Part shown: one piece after another, positions 36,530 through 48,149 of the stretch
How positions within the stretch are numbered: the stretch's first letter is position 1
Layout: each line of letters starts with the position of its first letter
Assembly: GCF_027887165.1 (NCBI RefSeq)
Contig: NC_077227.1
Coordinates: 353,160,610 to 353,224,609 of the forward strand
DNA length: 64,000 bases
Source of the DNA: Monodelphis domestica
Taxonomy: Eukaryota > Chordata > Mammalia > Didelphimorphia > Didelphidae
Direction of reading: 5' to 3'
The notes under the pieces: generated by a model
The model's input: only the letters and a program-made list of their open reading frames with translations
The model's database searches: none
Told to the model about the DNA's origin: nothing
Program-made: the position numbers and the translations under genes

Positions 36530-37105
36530 AGGAGACGGTAGTGGTAGTAGTAGTCTCTCGGACCGAGGATGACTACTGTCTTTGTGTGTTTTTGTGCACA
36601 AAGACACTTGTGCATGAAGATTTATGTGGAAAAGTCGATGCACAGAGACAGTCCCACTCTCTAGGCATTGGAAGCCTGGGTCCAGTGGCATGAAAAGTCA
36701 TTACATCTGGAGACTTCCTCAGCTGCATTGGATGGCCATGTTGTCTTTTGTGCTCCAACACGCCCTAAGCACTCCACAGTGCCTTGCTGCATCGCCATCT
36801 CAGCCGTTGAACCTTCTTGTTGGTTTCTTCCGCCTGTTCCGCCGAAGCAGTCTTCACATGCTGGGTGAGCAAAGCCCTGGTTCACCAGGGGTCAATGACC
36901 CGATGGCTACTCTCACAAGGTTTAGCCGGCCTGTCGAAGCCATTGCCCGGGGTGTGGTCGCTGCCGCATGCTAGCAGCTACTGGGAGCCACAAATGAGAG
37001 CTGGGTGTCAGGTGGGGGTCAGAGGCTGGAGAGCTGCCCTAGGAGGGCATGACAAGCCCTCCATACCAGAGATACTACCCCTCCCTGAACACCCCATACA
37101 CCCCT
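36530..37105 (-). repeat. GC- and CpG-rich block fused to the U6 3' end
   Basis: This segment stands out from its AT-rich surroundings, with CpGs clustered at 36810-36970 (TCCGCCTGTTCCGCCGAAG, GCCGGCCTGTCGAAG, GGTCGCTGCCGCATG). On the minus strand it ends near 36540 in CGGTCCGAGAGACTACTACTACC, a tandem TAC tail with no poly(A), as in non-L1 LINEs. Frames of 74-116 codons exist on both strands but none resembles a known protein. It is probably a repeat or a retrotransposed transcript; I do not recognise the family. Confidence 0.5.
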
Positions 37106-37154
37106 AAAATATGGAATGCTTCACGAATTTGCGTGTCATCCTTGTGCAGGGGCC

Positions 37155-37211
<57 letters not shown>
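37106..37211 (-). pseudogene. U6 snRNA pseudogene, full length
   Basis: All 106 positions of U6 are present on the minus strand, from GTGCTTGCTTCGGCAGC to CATATTTT, including the ACAGAGAAGATTAGC region used in the spliceosome core. I count three differences from the mammalian U6 I know; all are transitions at CpG sites (positions near 6, 66 and 93 of the RNA). No U6-type proximal sequence element or TATA box precedes it, so it is probably a retrocopy. The sequence that follows its 3' end in the same strand is the CpG-rich block. Confidence 0.88.
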
Positions 37212-37440
37212 AAACTGACCCATACCTACAAGGAATTCACAACTCAGTAAAGTAGATAAGACACACACCTAAGAACAATTAATTAACAAGGCAGAGTGCC
37301 ACTAGTCTTAAGAGCAATAGAGACAAAGCACCATGGAAGTTTAGAGGAGAGGACAGTTTCTTAGTAAGGGGAAATCAAAGAGAGCTTCATGCAGAGGTTA
37401 CGTTTTACTTCATACCTGAAAGATGGGCACATCAAAAGTC
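37212..37440 (+). repeat. L2/CR1-type LINE fragment next to the U6 pseudogene
   Basis: CCTACAAGGAATTCACAACTCAGTAAAGTAGATAAGAC, CAAGGCAGAGTGCCACTAG and AAAGAGAGCTTCATGCAGAGG match the 3' blocks of L2/CR1 elements. The left half is absent on the other side of the U6 unit. Confidence 0.55.
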
Positions 37441-40400
37441 TTCCTTTCTATAAAATGGAGATAATACTTTTACCATTTTCCTTAAAGAAGTGATGGGAGG
37501 AAAGTGTTAAATGGTGTATAATATGCTAGAGAAATTAGTGCCATGATTGTATATTTTAGTAGTAATAAAAAATTCAGTCAGTATAGTAAACACCACCACT
37601 ACAAATTTGCATGTTTGTGGCCCAAGCTCTATTGTGATCAGAACATCAGGAAATCCATTGGGGAGATGCATTTTAAAGCTATTGATAGTACCATTTGTAG
37701 TATAATTTATAAATACCATCTGTTGGACTTAGTCAAACATGATTGCTGTGTAAGAGATAAATGCCTCCTTAGGTCCACAAGCAGCTTCCCTGTACAGAGC
37801 AGATCTGGATTGGTTATATGTGATTCTGTATCAGCAGAGATTGGAGTAATTTATAGTGCTACGTCAGTGTATTTGTCCAAATAAAATCTAAGGTCTGACA
37901 AACATTTGGGGGTGAATTGAAGAAGCATCACAGAGCAGAAGTGATACTGGTTGCCTCCTCGTCCCATCACAGAATCTTAAAATTAGAAGAGACTTCAAAA
38001 AGCTTATCTGACCCTGAACAATAATCCTCTCTATTGCATTCCCTGCATGCTATTATCTGTATTTCACCTGAAGACTTCCAGCAGGGAAACTTACTACTTT
38101 CCAAAATGATCCATTCCAATTGTGTATAGTACACATTGCTAGAAAATTTTGCTTTGCACAAAATCCAAATCTTTCTTTCCACACCTTCCTCCTACTTTTC
38201 CTAGCATTGCCATCTAGGGTAAAATATTCTGCACCAGGCTAGTGGTTTTGCCATAGATATGAGTTGGTGGATGATTATGATAGTACAAGGGTTTCCTCCT
38301 AACCCCCACCATTTCCCTCTAATGGGTGTTAAGTTTTCCTTAAAAGTACCTGGTTGGCTCATTCCTTCCCTTATTCAGTATCTTGGTCAACTAGAAGTAT
38401 TAAAAAGTGCTGCCAATATGGAGTTGGGGCCTCACTGGCTGGGCCAGTGTCTAAGTTCCACTAGGGTCAATATATTTGTATATAGAGAAGGGAGGGAGGG
38501 TGGAGGATGTGTAAGTTTAGAGAAACTAAATGTCTGTCCATGTGTGTTGCATATACTTGCTTTTGGGGAAAAGCAAATAATTAAAAAAACTATTTGATGA
38601 CTTATGGGGTGCCTAATTTCATTTTGACATTAAGTTAAAACTACCTGGGTGCTGGAATTAGAACTGCCTCTAATTGAAGCACTGAAACAAAGATAGACCA
38701 TAGAGCTCACCACAGGTATGCCCAGAGGGTGTGTTGGCACTTCCTTTGATTGATCCTTTCATTCCTCTAAGGGAAAGTAAATGGCACAGGGATGCTTTCT
38801 TGGAATGCCTTTGGAGTTACCACACTTTGGTTACATCCCATGGTTGTTTCCATCAGACACAATGGATATGTTATTGGGGGTTTTGGAGTGAATGAAAGAT
38901 GAATAAATACATGAAATATTTTCTCTGTGCTGACTACGTTCTAATAGGAAGAGACAGCACATGTCAAGGAGAAGCAGCCCAGGAGGGATAGTTTAATATT
39001 GAAAGTTCCTGTGATAGAGAGTAGAGACTCAAGGAAACAAGTTGGCATACCCTTCCCAGTACCAATGATATTTTTTATTTTATTATTGTCCTAGAATTGG
39101 AAAGTGGTGGGGGAGGAGGAGGTCCAGAGCAACAAAGTGGCTGGAGAGAATTTAGTTAGAATGTAAAGTGCAGCATAGATGGAATGATCTTGCCATAGTT
39201 AAAGGTAATAGGCAATTTCCAAATTTGTGCTACTAGTGGCTTGAATTGTTTGCAGAGCAAGAATGTCTTGCACATGAGTCACTGGAGTACCTGAAGGTTA
39301 CTATTATACTCTATTTTCTCTTTGCAAAAGAGGAATATTCCTATCATGGTGGTGTCTCTTTGTGGCTTGCTGAGTGTATTAAGTGTCAGGAAAGCAGTGC
39401 AGATAGTATGTGTCAATATGTCCTTTTCCTTTGGTATTCTAAATTTTACAATGGCACTTGATACTATTTCTGCATGGCAGAATAATACAGAATCATAGAA
39501 TTGGAGAATTGGAAGAGACCTTAGTAGCCATGCAGTCCAATTAACACAGAGAAGGAATATACACTTTAATATGCCTGGCAAGTGGGAGTCCAACTTGTGC
39601 TTGAAAATTCCCAAAGAGGAGAGAATTCATTACCTACTAATACAACTCTTGCCACTTTTGGACATCTGCAATTGTTAGAAGATTTCCCTTCACATTCCCC
39701 CTTGTGAGGAAATGGAATCATAGATACTGGCTCTTATATGACCTCATAGTGACAAAAACGGAGTATTTTCATATTCTCCCAATACTTGCTGTGATGAACA
39801 GGACATCTTTGAAAGCTGCAGTTTGATCTCATTTAGACTTTAAAAATAGTAAGCTATACTTAAGAGAAATCTGCATTTTTTATTTATGATCTTTTTCTGT
39901 TCTACAATGTAAGTGCAAATGTCCATTTTACTTGGTGTTTGATAAGGTCAGAATAAAAATAAAAACTTAAAAAGTGACATAATTTAATATAGATATATAA
40001 ATAATATAAATCAAACAACATCAATTCATATAAGGTGTAAGTTTTTGAATTGTTCATTAGTTTAATTTTTCTAGGTAATATTCACAATTAATCCTGGGAT
40101 CGTCATGAATTTGATTTATTTGTTTTAAAGGCAAGAGATCATTTTTCAAGTAAAGAATGAGTCTGTGATAAGAAAACCATTCAGGGATAGCTCTAGTTCA
40201 TTTTTGACAACAGTATTTTCTCTTATGCTCTCCCAGTCATGTCAAAGGCATATATTGAGAACCCCAGATCTACCAAAATTCCTTCACAGATGGAAAGTCT
40301 AACCTCTTCTAGCCTTTGAAAGAGGCCTCTATGATGCATTCTGGCCAAAAAAAAAAAAAACTAACAATTTCCTACTGTATTCCAATGATGAGTCTTATTA

Positions 40401-40880
40401 AACTTAGCCTGGCTGCCCCTTAGAGAGCAGGGTTAATACCTCTCAATTGCTGAGCTAGGTTCTGTCTTCTTGCATAAATGTTGAGACCTTATGCTTATTT
40501 CTATGCTACTATGAGGTAAATGAGGATATTACTGGGGAAAATCATAAACCTCTAAAATATAATTTAATAACACATATTACCGTGACATTAAGCAAGTCAT
40601 AATCTTTCTAGAAGTAAGTTTCTGTGTTTATAAGATGAAGATATTGTATTAAACCATTTCTAATAAATGGCTTAGCTCTAATTTTATGTGGTCAGTTTTC
40701 CAAGATTCCTCGCTGCTGTGACATTCTGACACCTATGATATCCTTTGTGAAGGATACTCTTTAAAGTTAGGATAGGTGAAAGACAGAGGAACTTGTTGAC
40801 CTTAATTCAGTAGCTTTTCTCCATTTTTCTTATTCAGTAAATAAAATGACATCTAAGTTCTCCAAAAAACTTGTTTTTTA
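37440..40880. other. Intergenic, apart from listed repeats, no gene seen
   Basis: Mostly sequence without a repeat family I can name. Frames of about 110 codons at 37.5-37.9 and 38.26-38.6 kb have no domain-like composition and start in AT-rich DNA. Confidence 0.4.
39480..39690 (+). repeat. CR1-like LINE 3' fragment
   Basis: ACAGAATCATAGAATTGGAGAATTGGAAGAGACCTTAGTAGCCATGCAGTCCAA, then GAATTCATTACCTACTAATACAACTC. It resembles the fragment at 45455-45570. Confidence 0.55.
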
Positions 40881-41107
40881 TGAGTTATGTCTGACTTGTG
40901 ACCCCATTTGTTTGTTTGTTTGTTTGTTTGTTTGTTTGTGGCAGATACTGGAGTGTTTTGCTATTTCCTTCTCCAGTTCATTTTACAGCTGATTAAACTG
41001 AGGCAAACATGCCCAGGGTCACACAGTAAATGTCTGAGGCCACATTTGATTTCAGGTCCTCATGACTCTGGGGCTAGTGGTCTATCCACTGTACCACTTC
41101 ACTGACC
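40880..41107 (-). repeat. Mar1-type CORE-SINE
   Basis: Antisense tail (GAGTTATGTCTGACTTGTGACCCCATTTG), then a (TTTG)8 array, GATACTGGAGTGTTTTGC and the head reading CTATCCACTGTACCAC. Confidence 0.87.
40907..40938 (+). repeat. (TTTG)8 array
   Basis: A perfect tetranucleotide within the tail of an antisense Mar1-type SINE, probably grown from that tail. Confidence 0.93.
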
Positions 41108-41404
41108 CATTTTCAAGAACTACAAATGCCCAAACTTATAAGTCATCCACTGAGCTGAGCAGTGACAGATAATTCACTGCTGCATTGTTAAGAATGGGTA
41201 TCCTTACTTGAATGGCAAAGTGAATAGAAACCTAATGTCTTGGGTAGTCTCAGGCACCACTGTGTCAGATGCTGGTAATTGTTAGAATTGGCTTAATACT
41301 AACCTTTTCTCTAGACCCGTGCCTAAATCTCATGGTTATGAAGCTGCAATAATTGTCTCTGTCACTAACGAGAGCAACGATTAACTTTCTGTTTTGGACT
41401 CAAA

Positions 41405-41610
41405 CCCCCAGAGAGATGGGTTAGAGCCCTAGCTAGATGTGAAATGCTGTACTCAATCAGGTCTTGGCTCTGTGACTAACTAAATGTGCATCCATGTTGA
41501 GGTCACTGAATCTCTTTGACCACAATGTTCTCATCTTTGATATGGAAATAATAATAATAATACCTACTTCATGGAATTGTTGTGAGGAAAAAAAATGTAA
41601 ACATTTCATG
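41405..41610 (+). repeat. MIR
   Basis: CTTGGCTCTGTGACTAAC ... TGGAAATAATAATAATAATACCTACTTCATGGAATTGTTGTGAGG. A Mar1 piece follows directly. Confidence 0.78.
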
Positions 41611-41621
41611 AATTCAAATCA

Positions 41622-41765
41622 AAGATGTGTTACCCTGGGCAAGTTTTCTCATCTCTAATATGAGCTGAACAAGGAAATTGCAAACCATTCCAGTATCTTT
41701 GCCAAGATAACACCAAATGGGGTCATGAAGAGTCAGACAGGACTGAAATATTACTGAACAACAAA
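41622..41765 (+). repeat. Mar1-type CORE-SINE, 5' half missing
   Basis: TTACCCTGGGCAAGTTTTCTC ... CAGTATCTTTGCCAAGATAACACC ... GAAGAGTCAGACAGGACTGAAATATTACTGAACAAC. Confidence 0.86.
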
Positions 41766-43010
41766 AGACATTTAGACATTATAAAAATGACACATGTAAT
41801 AATAAAATATATTGACAAATAGTCCTAGAGTCTCAGGAAGGCCTTAACTTTGAAAACTTTCTTTTTAAAAATTGATATATTTTATCCTTATTTCATCTTA
41901 ACTTTTCAATGTATCTTCCCTCCCCTAACCAGAGAAACATTCCTTATAACATAATTTTAAGAAAAGAAAGAAAAAAAGGCAATTCAGTAGACCAGGCCAA
42001 CATTAATCAAATCTGATTATACACCAAGTGTCCCATACTCATGGTCCTACTGACTTCTGCAGAGAAGGGAGGCATATACATTCTCATTTATCTTCTTTGA
42101 GTGTAAACTTGGTCACAATATTTGGTTTTGATTTATCACTCTTTTTTTCATTGTGTAATGATGGGGAGTAGGATAAAAGAACTGTTGGGGGAAATTGGAA
42201 TGTAGTCACGACAGTTGGAAATTGAAAAAGGACTTCTGTGAAGCTCTCTGGAGGAGGAGGGCTTGGGTGCTGAGATGCAGAAGGGAGTGGAAGGAAGAGC
42301 TGTTTCTCTGAGCCATTTCAAGAAACCTCAGAGATTTGTGTCACTGACAGAAATCCTAACATCGAAGATTCCTGTTTAAGACATTGCTGGTTCCTGTCAA
42401 GAAGCCAAATTTCTTCAAAGACTTTCATTCCATGAACTATTGAGATACTGGCCTCAAGTGCTCTCCTCTTTTCCTACCTCCCCCCTGGCTACAAGAAAAC
42501 CTTGTACTTCAGTAATTAGTTTTATTTAGAAAGAGTTTTAGGCAATCCAGAACCCCTCTAACCTTTACCATTTGCCCCAATCAACAATTAAATCAAATAA
42601 GCAGTCAGATAGTGAATTCAATCTCATTTATTTACATCTAGAGAGAAAGCCCATTGGCAGACTCTGTTGCCAGTTTTCAAGAAGACACAAGGGGGAGGCT
42701 TGTGAGCACCCCAAAACCAGTACATATCCAGATTGAGGCACCTCATACCTCTCCTTGTAGAGAGACTTCCCTACCACCCTCGATGGCCAACACAGCCACC
42801 AAGGGACAAGTTTCAAGGAGGGCAGATCTCCACTTTGTTTCCCTCAAGTAATTCAGGAACTCCAGGAGGGAATAGTGAGGGAAGCCATTTTCATCAATCC
42901 TTTCCTCACTGCCTTTAACCCTCATTTCTCCATCTAAGGAGTGTGAGTCCCCCCAAAATTACAATTGTCATAATCACTATGCCAACTGTTTCCCTAGTTC
43001 TTTATATTTC
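41765..43010. other. Intergenic, no gene seen; possible unidentified LTR
   Basis: 42.6-42.92 kb is less AT-rich, and AATAAATGAGATTGAATTC reads on the minus strand at its edge (about 42.62 kb), which could be an LTR. No partner repeat is visible. Confidence 0.3.
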
Positions 43011-43360
43011 ACTTTGTTTTAGTTTGTACAAGTCTTCCAGTGCTTCCTTGTATTATTCATATTCATAATTTCTTGTAGGACAGTAATATTCTACCACACA
43101 CATATACTATACTTTGGTTAGCTATTACCCAAAAGATGGGTATCTATTTTGTTGTCAATTCTTTGGCAGTATTAAAAAGTGATGCCATAAATATTCTGGT
43201 GTATATTGGACATCTCTATCAACTTCCTGGGATCTCTGCCTAGAAATGTGATCAAAGGTATTGACATTTTAGTCACTTTTAAAAACAGAATTCCAAATTG
43301 TTTTCCAGAATAGTTGGACCAAATCATAGTTTCACAGAAAGTGCATTAGTGTGCCTGTAT
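43010..43360 (-). mobile_element. L1 3' region, antisense
   Basis: GACAGTAATATTCTACCACA, GTGATGCCATAAATATTCTGGTGTATATTGGAC and TTCCAAATTGTTTTCCAGAATAGTTGGACC match the L1 3' block order. Confidence 0.6.
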
Positions 43361-44940
43361 TTTCAGGAAGGCATTATCTTCATAAATTTATCTAATTCTG
43401 AAAGATTGATATTTATCCAAAGGGAAGAACTAAGTGTTTTCTTGGGGGAAGGCAAACACAAATACAAACAAGGGTTTGTGCTAAGTGATACATTTGGCTC
43501 AGAGTTCACTTGGTTCTAAGTTGACTTCTGAAGGCAAATGAAATTGCTTGAAGGTTTCACATTTTGGGTTAGTTTCCATCAAAGTAGTGGTTCAGTCTTT
43601 CTCCTTAAATTTATGGCCATTCACCAGTACAACAGTCATTTTAAGTCAAAATGCAATACATACTTCCTGGTGTTTGGCGCTGTCCCTTACATCGTGCTGA
43701 CTTTACTCAGATTTCTCAGCCTCCATTTTATTCCTGGCAAGAATGCTGACAAAATAGAATAGATAATAGTTGTTGAATTAATTAATAAGAAGAATTAAAA
43801 TTAGTGGAGGGGGATATCTTCAAATATCTGTTCTTCTTGACCTCAGAGGGCAGAAGCAGAAGCAACGAGTTCAAGTAAGAGGGAAGCAAATTTCATCTTT
43901 ATATAAAGAATTTGCTAGAAATTAGAGCTAATTCAAAACTGGATATCTGGTGACTAGATAAATACTACCCAGGGTTCACCATCTATCTTTGGCCTCTTTA
44001 GTATGAGGGTAATCCAGGAACTCTGACCTGGCCATATTTCTCTATTTTTTTCCCCTGTGATCTCATTAGTTTTCATGGATTCAATGATAATGTCTCTGCT
44101 AATAACTTCCAAATTTATTATCTGTCCAGGCTTCTTTTCCTCCCCAAGTTCAAACATTACACCATCATCTTAAAATCAACATTTCAAAAAATGAAATATC
44201 ATCTTTGTTCATAAAAATTCTCCTAACTTCCCTTCCATAAAGACTGTCACCATTCTTTCAGTAACCAAGTTGAATAGATTTGGGATCATCACAGTCTATT
44301 TAATCTCCCTCAGTGCTTCCTTATCATATTCATTCATTTGCCAAATACTGATTTTGTATTTAAAACATCATTCACATTATAACCTTGTATTTCCCTTCTG
44401 AATGGCCAATATGCTAATCCAGGGTCTTATCACCTCTTTCCTGTTGTCTTAAAGTTGATATTTTTGCAGTTAGTTACTCTGCTTTTCAATTCTTCTTCCA
44501 CACAGATGCCAGAATAATATTTCTAAAGCTCATGCCATTTTCATGCTCAAAAACTTCAGTGGCTCCCTATTGTCCCTAAGAGAAAAAAAAAGACCAAAAA
44601 AGACTTGCATCACCCTATCCTACTTATAATTTTGTCATATTACTCTACTCTATTTTCTAGCCAAAATGGTCCATTTACCTTTATCTGCATAGGACAGTCC
44701 ATTATCTTTCCTCTGTCTTTGAAAAAAGCACTTCATACCAGGAATGTATTCCCTTCTCACTTTCTTTTCTTAGAATCCTTATTTTCTTTCAAGCTCATCT
44801 CAGACATCACTTTATACATGAGGCTTTTCTAATCCCTCCCTCTAGTATTTAGTGTTCTTTCTAACCTGAAATTGCTGTCTATTTTCTCTATTTTTTATAT
44901 TTACTTGTCTGTGTAGTATTACTCTTCTTACCTCTGCTTC
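43360..44940. other. Intergenic, no gene seen
   Basis: Pyrimidine-rich stretches at 44.2-44.9 kb resemble degraded antisense LINE sequence (CTCCCTATTGTCCCTAAGAG, AATCCTTATTTTCTTTCAAGC). No supported gene. Confidence 0.35.
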
Positions 44941-44942
44941 TT

Positions 44943-45128
44943 TTTAAAAATTCTTACCTTCTGTCCTAATATCAATGCTAAGACACAAGAGAGGCAAGGG
45001 CTAGGCCATCATGGGGAAATGATCTGCCCAGATTCATACAGAAAGGAAGTTTCTGAGGTCAGATTTGAACTTAGGTTCTCTCGAATCCAGGCCTGGTACT
45101 TTTTCCATTGTGCTACCTAGCTGCCCCA
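44943..45128 (-). repeat. SINE1-type SINE
   Basis: TTCTTACCTTCTGTCCTAATATCAATGC ... GAGGTCAGATTTGAACTTAGG ... GTGCTACCTAGCTGCCCC. Confidence 0.88.
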
Positions 45129-45454
45129 CACCTTTTTGCTTCTTGTTCTAGATTATAATGCACTTCTTCAATGTAGGGATAGTCTTATTTTCATCTTCCT
45201 AACTATCACTTTGAAAGGTTTTCTTGTACTTATATGGTATTTATTAGGTACTTGCTGCTTTGAATTGCTGAAATCTTGTAAAGTAGATATTTGCTTAAGG
45301 TAGAGAATTGAGCCAAGGGATATCTGAGTTAACTTTCAAATTCAGGGTTTTCTGAATGTTCTGTGTGAGGTCATAGAATTTTACTAGCAGGATTATTTCA
45401 CTAGCTGATGATGTAAGAAGAAAGTGCTTTATACTCCATGTTCAGAAGGTCATT

Positions 45455-45585
45455 GGGTCAAAGTCCTAGAATTGAAAAGGATCTTAACGGTCATTTAGTC
45501 CAACCCATTCCTTTATTAGATGAGGAAATTATGGTTCAGAGAGGTTAAAGTGACCTGGCTATGGTCACATAGTTATTGACTAATT
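45455..45585 (+). repeat. CR1-like LINE 3' / MIR-like fragment
   Basis: AAAGTCCTAGAATTGAAAAGGATCTTAACGGTCATTTAGTCCAACCC, then GATGAGGAAATTATGGTTCAGAGAGG. Confidence 0.55.
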
Positions 45586-45811
45586 TTCCTCTGAATCATC
45601 CAATGATTTGACCCAAAATGTATGCCAAAATGCATATAGCTCTGGAAATGGGTTAGAGTCAAGACCTATGATCATTATCAATCAAACTCTCTGGTTTTTT
45701 TTGTCTCTGTCTCTTATTTTCTTTCTTTTTCTCCATGTTCCTCTTCCACTTCTGCTTATAAGGGGATGACCTGACCACTGGGAATTACCATATAGTTAAG
45801 AATATTTCTTT

Positions 45812-46010
45812 TTTTTAAAACCCTTGCCTTCCATTTTAGAATCTGAGAATAAATATTGATCTTAGGATCAATACTAAGCATTGGTTTCAAGAAAAAAGAG
45901 TAGTAAGGGCTAGGCAATTGGATTTATCTAGGGTAACATAGTTAGGAAGGATCTGAGGTCAGAGTTGAATCCAGAATTTCCTATCTTCAGGCCTGGTTCT
46001 CATACATTTC
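45812..46010 (-). repeat. SINE1-type SINE, with duplicated start
   Basis: AACCCTTGCCTTCCATTTTAGAATC, then a repeated GGATCAATACTAAGCATTGG, and GAGGTCAGAGTTGAATCC. The head is cut off after CAGGCCTGGTTCTCA. Confidence 0.82.
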
Positions 46011-46649
46011 TGAACAAGGATACTCACTACAAAACATAAAGCAAATAGAAATTCATGCTTTGCTTGAAGATTTCCAATAGAAATGAATCTAACATTTCAC
46101 TTTTAGAAAGCTGTAATTGTTAAGAAATTTTTTCCAACATCAACCCCAAATCTGTCCTTGCAACTTCCTCCCTTTGTTTTGAGTTTTGCCCCTTGAAGTG
46201 ATCTTCACACAGAATCATACTAACTCTTAGTGGAAGGCAAATTTAGAAGCTAAACAGTTCAACCTATACCTCAACAAAACTCCACTCCTTGCCTTTATGC
46301 TACCTTGGGGTCATGTTGAAGCCCTGAGGTGAGTTTTGGAATTTATATTATATGACTGCCATTGTAGACTCAACTTGAACAATATAATAAATGTCCGTTT
46401 GGAAAGAGCAAAATAATTTGGTCCAATTACTCAGAATCCATCATCTTTTAGAATATGTTGGCATCCATGGTAACAACTTTTGTTTCAGTGTAATTAAGAA
46501 GGAAAGCTCTTTTCTTTCCTATTTTTTCTAATGAAGTTAAATTATTAAGCTATTCAAACTCTTCCAAACGACTGCCATTTAGTATTTGCATTTATTCATT
46601 TCATTAGCAACTAATTTGGAAGCAGCTGCTATGTGACAAATTCTTGGGA

Positions 46650-46790
46650 AAGTCAGGAGACTCATGTTTGAATTATGACTGTGTCACCTTCTTGCTAAGT
46701 TGGGGCAATTCATTTCCTTTCTCAGGGTCTGAATTTTCTTCTTGTTAAAATGCAGAGGTTTAGAGTGACCATTAAAGCCTCTAGAAAACA
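46650..46790 (+). repeat. MIR, diverged
   Basis: GAAAGTCAGGAGACTCATGTTTGAATTATGACTGTGTCACC ... TCATTTCCTTTCTCAGGG ... TGTTAAAATGCAGAGG. Confidence 0.65.
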
Positions 46791-46989
46791 TTATTACTTT
46801 CCGACCATCTCCAGATCATATATGCTATGTTATATGACATAACATCTATTCTAGATTCAACATTTCACGTTTTATATTCCTTCCAAGATGCATTTGTCCT
46901 CTGCAACCTTTCTATTTGTTAGCTGGTCATTTATTCTGATTGATGTGAACCTTGGTTCATGGTTTGATCCGCTGGTGTACCCTAGTACA

Positions 46990-47155
46990 ATGGAAAAGCA
47001 TACTGATTCAGTTTTGCAGTCAAGGGATAGAGGTTCAAAGAATGCCTCTTATGTTTACAATCAGTATGACTTTGAAAAGGTCACTTAACTTCCATGGGCC
47101 TTAGTTTCCTTTTCTCTAAAATAATGGGTTTAGACAAGATGACCTCAGAGGTCCA
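46990..47155 (+). repeat. MIR-like fragment
   Basis: AATGGAAAAGCATACTGATTCAG ... GAAAAGGTCACTTAACTTCCATGGGCCTTAGTTTCC. A SINE1 copy abuts it. Confidence 0.55.
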
Positions 47156-47167
47156 TCCAGTTCTTAT

Positions 47168-47362
47168 TTTTTTAACCCTTATCTTCCATCTTAGAATCAA
47201 TACTTAGTATCAGTTCCAAGGAAGAAGAGTGGTAAGGACTAGGCAATGTGGTTAATTGACTTGTCCAGGGTCCAACAGCTAGGAAGTATCTGAGGCCAGA
47301 TTTGAACCCAAGATCTCCCATCTCCAGGCCTGACTCTATCCACTGAGCTACATAGTTACCCT
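47168..47362 (-). repeat. SINE1-type SINE
   Basis: TTTTTAACCCTTATCTTCCATC ... CAATGTGGTTAATTGACTTG ... GCCAGATTTGAACCC ... GAGCTACATAGTTACCC. It shares the CAATGTGGTTAATTGACTTG variant with 30178-30363, so the two may belong to one subfamily. Confidence 0.88.
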
Positions 47363-47719
47363 TTCATTTATTTCTTAATCTATGATCTTATTATATATGC
47401 ATTACTACCTGCAGAAGTGAGGCTAAATATATAACAAGTCTATAATCACCGCTGTTACCACCACCACTATCATACAATTGTCATCATTTTTGTTCTCATT
47501 AATGTTTGTATTAATTACTGCCCATTGTGACTGCAAATGCTAAATAGATGGCCCATTCTGATATAACTAAACATTCTAATGTCAATGACCATTTATAATC
47601 ATTAGATCAATTGTGGGAACAAGTACATTGTAGATTTCACCTTGGATAAAAGGCACCTACATTTGAAACCAATTATGAATATATAAAGGCCAGTCTATAG
47701 GTTAACCTTATGTACTTTG

Positions 47720-48085
47720 ACCCACCAGTTTTAAAGAATTATATCATTTAATTTCTAATTAATTTTAAGTTTGTCTTTTCTTGAGCCCTTATTAATTATG
47801 ATTTTTATTACATTATGATCTGAAAAATTTGCATTTTTTATTTCTGCTTTCCTACATTTGTTTGTGGTGTTTTTATGCCCTAGCACATGGTCAATATTTG
47901 TATATGTATCATGTGCTGCTAAAAAGGTTTATTCCTTTTATCTATATTCAATTTTCTCCAGATGTCTATTAGCCCTAATTTTTCTACATTTCATTCACTT
48001 CCCTTACTTCTTTATGTAATATATTTTACCCCATTTTGCCACTTTCCCCATTTCTCTTAGTATTATCCTCTCTTCCACCCCTAGT
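47720..48085 (-). mobile_element. L1 ORF2-region fragment, antisense
   Basis: ATGTATCATGTGCTGCTAAAAAGG, TTTTCTCCAGATGTCTATTAGCCC and TTCATTCACTTCCCTTACTTC are typical antisense L1 ORF2 blocks. It may be the continuation of the L1 at 52.6-55.2 kb beyond element B, but the junction is masked by AT-rich DNA. Confidence 0.5.
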
Positions 48086-48149
48086 TTTTTATATTTTTAT
48101 TATTAATTATAATTATTATTGATTACATAATTATAGATAATATTACACA

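Noticed and set aside
36624..36974. 116-codon frame in the CpG-rich block
   Set aside because: No recognisable motif; frames of similar size exist on the other strand, as expected in GC-rich DNA with few stops.
37106..37211. U6 as a functional snRNA gene
   Set aside because: No proximal sequence element or TATA box at the expected upstream positions, and three CpG-type changes in a highly conserved RNA.
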